DNA from: Liolophura sinensis | Lineage: Eukaryota; Mollusca; Polyplacophora; Chitonida; Chitonidae | Assembly: GCF_032854445.1 (NCBI RefSeq) | Contig: NC_088300.1 | Location: 25,835,608 to 25,899,607, forward strand | Length of the DNA: 64,000 nt | Reading direction: 5' to 3' | In this document: positions 44,526-54,600 of the stretch, piece by piece | Numbering within the stretch: the first letter of the stretch is position 1 | How the letters are laid out: each line of letters begins with the position of its first letter | Made by a program: the position numbers and the translations under genes | Notes under the pieces: model-generated | Databases searched by the model: none | Told to the model about the DNA's origin: nothing | The model's input: only the letters and a program-made list of their open reading frames with translations

Positions 44526-44762
44526 TTGTATATTTATTTATTTGATTTGACTCAAGAATATTTCACTCATACCACGGCGGCCAGCATTATGGTGGGTGGA
44601 AACGCACGACCATCCGCAGGTTGCTGACAAACCTTCCCACGTACGGCCGGAGAGGAAGTCAGCATGAGCTGGACTTGAACTCACAGCGACCGCATTGGTG
44701 AGAGGCCCCTGGGTCATTACGCTGCGCTAGCGCGCTAACCAACTGAGCCACGGAGGCCCCTG
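44526..44762 (-). mobile_element. SINE family 1, full-length
   Basis: TATTTATTTATTTGATTTGA tail, GCGGCCAGCATTATGGTGGG, CCTTCCCACGTACGGCCGGA, and the tRNA-like head ending CCAACTGAGCCACGGAGGCC. About 20 bp of the 3' module is deleted. One of the best preserved heads here. Confidence 0.92.
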
Positions 44763-46429
44763 AATTTTGTAAGTTTATTGTAAGAATGTGTATAGCGTGC
44801 GTATAGATCCATGTAATCTTACTGTTTGAATGTTTTTGCGTAAGAATACGCAATATAAGTATATAAACAGCGGCCATTAAGCTGAGATTAACGCAACGAA
44901 TTAAAGGATTGTGCCTACATGCCACTAAAATAACCCACTGTCACTATAACGACTCAAAGTTTGTTTGAAAAGCTACGGCATTAAGATGTAAACCTTGGTC
45001 TTCAACGCATCAATATCTGTTTGAAAAACAAATTCCTCTTCCTGATGACAAAACATACAGAAGATGATTACAGAGGGCATGTACAAATCCGTCTGTAATA
45101 CCTAAGCCGAACAAAACAATGGCGAGTTCTAGGCTACATAAAATATACTCATACTGACTGGTAATTTTAAATGATTCAAGAGATTTAGACGAAAACTTTA
45201 TCGCTTTTTTTGCCCAAAAGCCTGTTAGAACGTCGTAAATAAAATATCGAATATACGCACACGCACCCGCTCACTACCTGTCATGAATTCTTCAAGGTGA
45301 ATACCCATGCATTAGATATTACTTAAAGTCTCAGGCTTCCCACCTTATGTACCAAATCTGCTGTGGAGTATGTAAAGGCGGGCTAAGGCGGCTGTGATTC
45401 CCTGGGACAGAGGGGCATTTTTTCTATCACACACACACACACACCCAACCTTCATCATTTTCACATCCGCTGTGGTGAGGATTTATGTAAAATCGCCTTT
45501 CACTGCAATCAAAAAGTAGATAATAAACAAGGAAAAATGACGCATTAGTTGCGACGCCGGAACATCATCATCAACAACAACGACAACAAAGTCTTCGCCT
45601 CGAGACCTGCTCATCGTAGCTAAGGACTCGATTAGTGCTACAGTCAAGTATGATATAATAATGGCTATTCAAATATCAGTAAAGTAGTATGTAGCTAGTG
45701 TCTTTGCAATGCTGAAAACAAGCTTAGATTTTTGTTGCAAACTATTGTAGAAAACTAGCTCAAGGCTGTATGTTGCCACGATATGGCTGTGATATGGCGT
45801 AAACCATCTTTTGATTATACGTATTGGTAAAAGTCATTTACTCATTTCCTTCATTACTTCAAGAGTGTGTACATCTCCATCGAAAATAGTAATTTAAAAG
45901 TCGTCCCAAGTGAATACTGGATGGTTTTCAATGATGCCGGTAAGACGATCAGTGTCCTAAGACCTAAAATTCGTCGGGACATTCGCGTTTTTATTTGCTA
46001 CCTTTTCCAGATTTTCCAGAATGTATGTGGTCTTTCAAGCTCAAAAGTCTGCTTCAACAAATTCGCCAAGAAACAGTGGTCATACACCATGCTCAAACCT
46101 TTTGACTTGCACGATGCCGCCCAATTCTATGGACGGGGGAAACCGGGCGAATTGTCTCGCACGTGACGTACATACTTGCACGCCATATTAATGAAAGACA
46201 ATTAAGTTGTTTTTAAAGATCGACGCACTGAACAAACGGCTCCACAAGCATCCAAACCTGTACAAGGCGGGGTTTGAACGCGCACTTTGTCCCGATGCCT
46301 CGCCGTTATCTGGTCCCTTTGCATTGTTTTCATGTTACTGTTTATTAAATGTAATGACAGCATAGTATTTTTAGGGTTTTTACACTAGTAGCGTTTTACA
46401 AATTCCAAGTAACATCACAACATTTTCCT

Positions 46430-46655
46430 TCTTTCCTGTTTACCTAATTCTGCTTAAGCCATGGTGTTAAGGGACGCGTAGTTTATATGCTCTACTATTT
46501 AAGCATTTACAAGAACAGGTGGAATATGACACTGAGGTAAAATTGACAACAGGCTGCATTTCACCGATTACATGCGCATGACCATTTGCCAATTGTCACA
46601 ATGTCGTCACTACTCTGGTTTTACCCTCTATGCTGTAGTCTTCTATATCATGATT
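46430..46655. repeat. Diverged dispersed repeat, partner at 11.34-11.56 kb
   Basis: Same order of blocks as the other copy (TTCTGCTTAAGCCATGG, GACAACAGGCTGCATTTCAC, ACCATTTGCC, TGCTGTAGTCTT). Family unknown. Confidence 0.5.
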
Positions 46656-46873
46656 GAAGTATACCCTTCCCATGCGGAAGATAAACTTAACATGTCTTCG
46701 GAGTGCCAGGATGAGCTTACAACCGGCGGCTAAGCTTATAGACCAAAGTATATAACATAAAAGACCACACTACAGAGAGCAATACCAGAGTAGCCAGTGT
46801 ATTTATGTTAGCAATATTTCATTCGAACAAGTGAACTGGATTGACAAAAAGGATGACCGTATATAAATATCCG

Positions 46874-46892
46874 TGACGTCACAGTGACGTCA
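46874..46892. promoter_or_regulatory. Double CRE palindrome
   Basis: Two perfect TGACGTCA sites (46874-46881 and 46885-46892) are separated by 3 bp. TGACGTCA is the consensus for CREB/ATF factors. An AT-rich TATATAATTC follows within 20 bp. No start codon or exon was tied to it. Confidence 0.4.
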
Positions 46893-48689
46893 GCGTGATA
46901 TATAATTCATAAATGATCACAAGTAACCGGTAAAATCTGATGACGTGAAATAGTACGAGATATTTGCGGGGCTAGCAGACAAAAACGAAAGTCTGTATCA
47001 AAAGGCTTTGGGATAATCTATTTAGCATCTGTCAAAGATGTAGTATCCAGTTAACCTGAACATCTAAAAGAGAGAGCTTACATACTTAAGAATTGGAGAC
47101 CATGTAGACTGACCATTATTCATTGTATAGTCTTGAATGTTGAATTATGGGATGTTTGAAAGTGCGGTCGATAAGCTATACGCGTGACAGGGGGGTCGGT
47201 AGCTACTGTTCTTTCAAGCGTCACATACAGGCGAATCTAGACCAGTCTGGATAGACATCTAGCCTTAATACAGTGCCTGAAAGCTGGAAATATTTAGGCC
47301 TTAAGCGTGTTCTATTTATTAGTTATTGTAGAATATACCAGACTTAACTGGCAACATCATACATGTGAGAAAGAGGTAAACTTATCTGTTATGTTGTGAT
47401 GCTTACCAAGTTGCCCTTGAATGACTTCACCTGGGTATTTCGTATGTATGTACTTGATTGGTGACAAACTTCGTGCTGAAGAATACATAGACCTGTTCGG
47501 CTAGTAACTAAACGACACAAGATTTATGTAACAATGGTATGGTGAAGGAAGTGAGACAGAAACTGGGTACGTGACAACAGCCTGTTGAACAGGAATTTAT
47601 TCTGTGTAACAACAGGCACACGAGTCGCATCTCTAGCTTGTAAGTGGCGAGTGTGCCGTTGGTAAACACAGTTAACGATAAACTGTATGGGGTTTGTAAC
47701 ACAAATGGTCTTCCATACTTTTCTATTTACAGTTTATAAAGGTTGAATGTGATATTACATGAAAATACATCAAATCTCATAAAGGTCAACGGCAACAAAT
47801 TAGGGCAACTTTCAATGACTAGCAAATTTACAGAAATGGTCGTATAATTTTCAAGAAAAGTTTGTGTTTATCAGGAAAATAAAGCAAAACAAGAAAAGGA
47901 GCACCCCTTTACCATAATTGTGACACTACGATTGCATTCACATCTCCCTTTTATGGCACAAAACTACAATTAAATGACATAAACAATTCAAAATATACTT
48001 GTGCAGAACTGGATTTGAAGTCAAAGAAGACCCCATTTTATGTATTTAATGCATGTACTTAAATCCTTACAACTATAGCTCTGGATAACTGCATTCATTT
48101 CACAGTACTAAGCATTTTCCGGACGCCCAGAACAGCAATCCATTGCAGAGGGAACGCGTCAGAGATACCTCTTATACCGGTTGGCCATGTTCCAAGCTTA
48201 TGGCTTCCACATTAACAGCTCTGAATCGTTATATTCACTAACCTGGAACTCGATCCAGTTGCCTGTATTGTTCTAGAAATGTCAAAGCTGTATGTGACAC
48301 AAAATATTATCAAGACAGCAATGGGAAGAGTTATTTCGTTGAATACATACAGCTGTTTACTGACACTGTTTAGAGGCCAGTTCCAATGCATTCAGACCAA
48401 AAACCTGCGATTAAACTCCGGAAGGTCAAGACTTTAATTTGATTTGTGCTTTATGTCATACTCAAGAATATATTACGATTTCTGATATTACCAATAAGAG
48501 TGAAAGCCCCCTTCACCCCCCCCCCCGTTCAATTGCCAGTCCGCTTATGGGTACAGATGTTTGAGCACGGCTAGTGTCCTTCTTTTTTTCATCTTTTATT
48601 CACCTTTTTTGTTACTTTTTTCCTTCCAATTTTGCGAACCATTTTTTTACACCACAATATTCACACAACTGCAATTTTTGGATATGCTT

Positions 48690-48858
48690 TCAGACTCCTC
48701 ACAGTACAGGTTTCAAAAACTACACCTTTCAGGCTCACTTCCATACACCTTATACTGCAGGTTTCAAAAACTGCAATTTCGAACACTTCCATACTCCTTA
48801 CAGTACAGGTTTCAATAACTGCAATTTTCGGAAACACTTCCATACTCCTCACAGTGTG
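48690..48858. repeat. Tandem repeat, about 55-60 bp, 3 units
   Basis: Units share CAGTACAGGTTTCAAAAACT, then CACTTCCATACTCCT. Length varies slightly between units. Confidence 0.75.
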
Positions 48859-49889
48859 TATCGAGTACTAACAGTAGCGAAGTAAAAGAAATGGATATTG
48901 CCACTAATCTGAATGATGTGATTAAAATTGGTGAGCTGGGGGTAATTCCTGCTCCGATAACAACCTGTGCAGTACACGCGAAATTAGCTTTCCAATCGGT
49001 CTTAAATCCTTGAGCTTTTCGCTGGAACCACGTAGCGTGGTTATCAAGTCATTTACAAATGTGATTATGGATGTCTGAAACCACGCTGTTATGCTGTCGT
49101 CGGTCCACTCAAACAACGGTGATTGGTCTAAGATATATTTTGCCAACGTATGTCTTTCGCCTCATCAAGTTTTTACCTTATCTCCTGTATTTACTGTAGC
49201 CTTCCTTTATGTGACGTCGTGCCGGAGGTGGCGCGTTTTGTTTGTAACCAGATTGCCACTAATCTGCTACTTAGACGTCAGTGAAATCTATTATACTAAC
49301 AGTTTCAAGTTAAGTTAATAGATGAGTAGTAATACTACAATGAGACACCTAAAGAGTTCTGTTTACCCGCTCGTACTTTATTTGTCGTTTTAGTGCCCAC
49401 TGCTAGGACACAGAAGTATTGAACGAATATCCGATAGAGTATGTGTATACAGAAAGATCAATAAATGCAATAACCAACCCACTGATCGATTTGTGGTTAA
49501 ACTGCTATGTGGAAAGCATGCACGATCTAAATATTAAGGTCATTTCAATCTAAGAGGTAACCACATGATCACGCTTAATATTACAGCAATGTTTTGTGTA
49601 GATATCTGAATGTGAAAATGCGCAATCACACAGTCATACACATTATATACACAGTAAACTTACCAATAATTTCTTCCAATGGTACGATTAGAAACTGGGT
49701 TTAACATCACTGACATCCAACAACATAAACATGATTAGTAGAGGCCACAATAAAATTCAAGCAAAAGTAAGCAAAATAGTTAAAGGTATAGTTTTCAAAG
49801 GTCTCTTCCCCTGTCTTGTCTTGACGCCTATTTCATTTTGTTTGTTTAATCCTGCTTTCTCTATCGCATGCGACTTCAGTTTACTTCTT

Positions 49890-50000
49890 TGTTTGATTGG
49901 TGTTTTACGCTATGGGTATTGATATTTCACACATGTGACGGCAGAAGGAAATCTTGCAGAGCAACGCGCACTACCATCCTGAGACTCTGCTTTTTGCATG
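49890..50000 (-). mobile_element. SINE family 1, diverged fragment
   Basis: TTTGATTGGTGTTTTACGCT, then GATATTTCACACATGTGACG, with GGCAGA, ACTACCATCCTGAGACT further in. Confidence 0.6.
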
Positions 50001-50318
50001 AGACTTCATTTCAAGAGGTATTTGTCAGATTTAATCGGATCATTCTTGCTTCCTCCAAGTATAAACCTGGCCATTGTCATATATAAGCGAAAAAATATTT
50101 CACTTTAAATAAGTATGTACAATATTATTAATTTAGTTTTTGTATATAATACAGTAAGAGGAAGACTTCAGAAAGGGATATTTTCCCCATAAATATGTAT
50201 CTACTGCATATATACACAAAATATTTTTCTGTATTCAACGAGAGGTGAAATTCCTGTTATCACATTACGAAGACAAACAGAGTAGATCTACAAACTGTAC
50301 ACATTCAAGTACCTAATG

Positions 50319-50650
50319 GTCCGCTTCGGGACCGGTAGATCCAGGATCAATCCTTGGTCGAGTCACACCTAAGACTTTAAAAGAGGAAGTTGTAACTTCC
50401 TCGCTTGGCGTTCAGCATGAAGAGGATAGTGCAACGACTGGTTGACCCGTATCAGTATAATGGCTCGGGCGGGGCGGCTTACTTGCCTTCGGTAAGTCGT
50501 CTCAGTGATGCAGCACTAAATAAAAGAGCGGTGGAAATCCGTCTTGCAACAAGGAGGCACATTAAACGTGCATGCACCCTAATGATTCCTTCGTCGTCAT
50601 ATGACTGAAAAATTGTTGAGTACGACGTTAAACCCCAAGCACTCACTCAC
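50319..50650 (+). mobile_element. SINE family 2, full-length with target-site duplication
   Basis: A 332-bp element flanked by the 14-bp direct repeat TCAAGTACCTAATG at 50305-50318 and 50651-50664. It contains the hairpin AGGAAGTT-GT-AACTTCCT, a possible B box (TTGGTCGAGTCACACC), an ATG-started frame of about 62 codons and the 3' module GTTGAGTACGACGTTAAACC, ending in CACTCACTCAC. Confidence 0.92.
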
Positions 50651-50869
50651 TCAAGTACCTAATGCAAGCTGATAGTGTTGGCATATCATCGAATTACGTG
50701 CACTCGGGTATCGGTAACTGTAACATTACATAATACTGATGTATGCTGTATTGGTGTTTGTAAATGTACCTTCACAGCACCTTGACAGTGAAAAAAAAAA
50801 AACAGACGTGAGGAGATGTCATATCATTTACTGCCACGTGCTCCTTAAGCTGCGCCAATAGCCGTGAAT

Positions 50870-51062
50870 TTGGAGTTGGGACGGGCTTCATTCTGGTGAT
50901 TAGATGCGCTTGCATTCAAACCCGGCCTTGGGCAGGGAGTCTGTAGATTCCCCTCCAATTTCATTCCATGTGGGGCACTGGTAACAATATAAACAGCTCC
51001 CTCAAACCATAGTTCTGGCCATCATTGAGTATGGCGTTAATCAACAATCAAATAAATAAACG
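50870..51062 (+). mobile_element. Diverged tRNA-derived SINE
   Basis: GCATTCAAACCCGGCC recalls a B box, and the end GAGTATGGCGTTAATCAACA followed by ATCAAATAAATAAA matches the SINE family 1 tail. The middle has drifted. Confidence 0.6.
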
Positions 51063-51369
51063 AATTTACAGCCAGAATGAAGCTGTTTATCAGACGAATG
51101 CAGGGTAGCACAAACTATCAGCAAATTTATTGCAAAAATACAGCATTCTTTATCGAAGTGTACAATGATTAGGTGGGTGAGTCTTGTTGAAACAAAAGAA
51201 AAAGTTCCGGAGTTTTTTAAAATTATACCCTTACTCCTTGACAGCGATAACGGTTTAATTATTACCTTTGACCCCTAGACTAGAGAGGCTATTGATTTTG
51301 TTTCATTGGTGATATTCCAGTGTCACCTTGCTTATTCCTCACAGACAGATAACGTTGTAGGTGTGTACG

Positions 51370-51375
51370 TTTATT
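51370..51375 (-). terminator. Polyadenylation signal of gene C
   Basis: AATAAA on the minus strand (TTTGTAATAAACGTACAC), 236 nt downstream of the gene C stop codon. Confidence 0.5.
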
Positions 51376-51610
51376 ACAAAATAAAGTAAAAGTTAGTAAA
51401 ATAACAAAAGTGTCGCGAAATCGTACAGATATGTGCATCCATTATTTAAAATCAAGAAAGAAATAGCTGCCAGAGCAGGGGCACAATTACCCAAACATTT
51501 CTTGTAACAATAATGGTTGACATCAATGGTGTTTGGTAAAAACAGTCAGGAACAGACGACAGCCTAGTTGAAATATAATAATCGTCGATGGAAACACGAT
51601 ATGAATTCAT

Positions 51611-54600
51611 TCAGATTTCAATGATCATAGATATCACCAGGTCATCGGCCAATCCAAGTTCTAAAATATGAAGAAAACATCACTTATAAATGTGTGTTTA
51701 CTAGCTTACGGTATTTTGAACAGAGACCAGTTACACGTGGTCTTCCCTTTGTAAGAATAGCGAGATTCAAAATACGTGCACTGTAGGGCTATTTGACTCC
51801 CTGGGAGCATTGCTTTACTATCGGATTTACACAATATTGGATGCAGAGTATATTTCTAAGATCACATCAACAGAACAATCAGCTTACCTTTCACACTGAA
51901 TTAAATCTTGATGAGGAGAAGCGGTGTTTTTATGCATTATTATATTGTTGTATTATATTGTACTTAAAGGATACGTGACACGTATGGTTTTTATTTCGTG
52001 CCATGCATATGTCCTAACATACAAAAGCATAAAACATTCGTAGCTTTGTTCTTTGCGGGAAAGGGGGAAACACCTGTACACCACAAAACTGTCTGATAAA
52101 GCATTTATGTCCAACTCAATACTACAAATACTTTACTAATGTAACAATATTGTCTACTAAAAAAACTTTATTGGAATGGAAAGCCCAGGCTTCCAAATTT
52201 CAGTTTCACACATTCTGAATTCCTGTACTGAATATGCAGATTTACATAAGGACAATTTTTGTATTTTTGGAAGCTTACCGTTCCAGGCTTGCCACTGTGT
52301 GTAATGACCAGACGTGGAGTAAATGAAAGCTGGATATGGCGGTTGTACTTCCCATGCACAGATGCGTTCCCATTCCATGACACACACCCATCCTTTGTCC
52401 GCAGCACATCCTCTATGTTCATAATTTACGTAAAATCGCCGAGCACTGAGAACAGTTCAAAATTGTTAAGAAATATTATTAGCCACTGCCACGTTGTTAG
52501 CGAGTTAGTAAGATAGTCACTGACTCTCTCACTCACCAACAGTCCACCAACCACTTAACCAATCAGTCATCCGTTTCACCAACGAATCAATTCACCAACC
52601 ATCAATAAACGTTTTTGGTTGTTTAATTTATACTTTATTGAATTTATCATACATTTAATCGAAATACAGCGCAATTTATGACTTTTTGAAATTTGAATCA
52701 ACGATTAAATGAATATATAAAATATATTTTATATCCTATACCGTTATGATTTATTTATTTGATTGATGTTTTGCGCCATATTGAATTATACTGTTATGAT
52801 GTATAATTATATAACCCAATGGCTCACCTTCTAAAGCCAGGTAAAGAAACGTCAGCGTTATTTAATCCCATGAGATCGGCAAAAGACGTGTGAAGAATGC
52901 GATTGTGAGAGAACCAGTTTAGTAGTGTGCTGTCCCTACCGTCAAAGACAATACGAACAACTACTGTTGCGTTCTTCCAGAGTGTAAAATGTACCTGTGG
53001 ACAAAGTGACGGGGCATTCATTAAATGAAATGACTATATATAATATAACTGATCACACTCGTTATGCCGCATGCGGGATGGAAGCAGGCCTACACGGCCA
53101 CTGCCATTTCGTTCTGACGTGACTGGTAACTCTATAAATCGACCTTTAATCTGGAATTCTTATAGGGGACCATGGGATAGGCAAAGTTAGGGAAACTGGA
53201 CACACAGTGTCGCGTCATCCGTACCCCTCGCTCACATCGTTAAAAGGTAAAACAGCGCCCATTTGACGTCAGCGGAAAATGGCGCGTCATCTGCTCACAG
53301 AAACAAGGCGCGGCTAATTGGTTAAAATGTATAACATAACGCCACACTCGATTTTCTATCGGGACCGGTAGATCCAGGATCAATCCTTGATCGAGTCACA
53401 CCTAAGACTTTAAAAGAGGAAGTTGTAACTTCCTCGCTTGGCGTTCAGCATGAAGGGGATAGTGCAACGACTTTTTGACCCGTATCAGTATAATGGCTCG
53501 GGCGGGGAGGCTTACTTGCCTTCGGTAAGTCGTCTCAGTGAAGCAGCACTAAATAAAAGAGCGGTGGAAATCCGTCCTGCAACAAGGAGGCACATTACAC
53601 GTACATGCACCCTAAGGATTCCTTCGTCGTCATATGACTGAAAAATTGTTGAGTACGACGTTAAACCACAACACTCACTCGCTCGATTTTCTAAACGTGC
53701 GCAATTTTACAAATTTTGAACTGGGATATCTCGGTTTTTATCTGCATCACAAAAGTAAGAGAGCTAGGTTTTTTAAACTTCCTGACTCCCATGTAATAGT
53801 AAATATTTTACCTTTAGCGATATAAAGTTTCCACTGAACTCCCCTAACAAAATGCGACGGATTGCTCGCAATGAACGTGCTCTGAATCTGTCTCTAAGCC
53901 AACAAAATCACGGGGAGAACAATCGAAATGTCTATTATGTCGTCCATATTTAAAGATCAAACATCAGTACACGACACTAGAACAGACATCATAATGAGAC
54001 ACCAAGACAGACATCATCACGAGACATTAGAACGGATATCGCCGTGAGACACTAGAACAGACATCATCACGAGTCACTAGAACAGACCATATCACACTAT
54101 AGCAGACGTTATGCTGGGACACTAGAACAGACGATATGACAAGACACTACTACTGACAGCATCACGAGACACTAGAGCAGATGTTAACAGGAGAGACTAG
54201 AACAGACATCACCACGAGACACTAGAACAAACGACATCACTGGACACTAAAACCGACATCACCACGAGACATTAGAACGGACGTTATTACCAGACACTAG
54301 AATCATCACGAGACAGAAAAACATACATGGCCTCGAGACACTAGAACAACCCTCATCATGAGACACTAGAACAGACATCTTCTCGAGACATTAGAACGGA
54401 AGTTATTACCAGACACAAGAACAGATATCATCACGAGACAAAGAACATACATCATCATGAGACACTAGAATAGGCGTTATCATGAGACACTAGAACAGGC
54501 GTTATCATGAGACACTAGAACAGGCGTTATCACTAGAACAACCCTCATCATGAGACACTAGAACAGGCGTTGTCATGAGACACTAGAACATTCATCGTCA

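Larger units (their letters stand above)
44057..45502 (-). pseudogene. PAN-family secreted protein relic, exons 4-5 only
   Basis: Third tandem member of the family at 51.6-63.6 kb. Exon 4 (45328-45502) starts after a good acceptor (TTGCAG) and reads ERRFYINPHHSGC, then GWVCV. There the coding GTGTGTGTC has become a 17-nt GT run (45428-45444), 8 nt longer than in the live copies, which shifts the frame into TGA. In the shifted frame the homology resumes (IEKMPLC, then QPP-stop-PAFTYST), so there is also a stop at the conserved Tyr. The donor GGTAAG is TTTAAG. Exon 5 (from 44160) keeps ELGLANDLVIS but then diverges to a hydrophobic tail ending LSLLFYIIS, with a stop at 44057-44059. Exons 1-3 were not found upstream. 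Exon 4 is 175 nt, against 167 in both live genes. Confidence 0.85.
45503..51369. other. Spacer between the PAN-family relic and gene C; no firm gene
   Basis: The missing exons 1-3 of the relic were sought here and not found. Open frames at 45,867-46,166 (+) and 48,922-49,146 (-) look moderately protein-like, but lack recognisable family, splice context or conserved partner. Repeats are listed separately. Confidence 0.5.

Noticed and set aside
45867-46166. 99-codon plus-strand frame
   Set aside because: Protein-like in places but starts from GTG, has no splice or promoter context and no recognised family; chance cannot be excluded.
48922-49146. 74-codon minus-strand frame (FEWTDDSITAWFQTS region)
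   Set aside because: Reads like protein, but does not match the neighbouring PAN family or any family I know, and has no clear acceptor or partner exon.
50405-50608. Conserved 61-67-codon frames at 14.9, 50.4 and 53.4 kb as genes
   Set aside because: They lie inside three recent SINE copies, so conservation is explained by recent copying; kept only as a SINE property.
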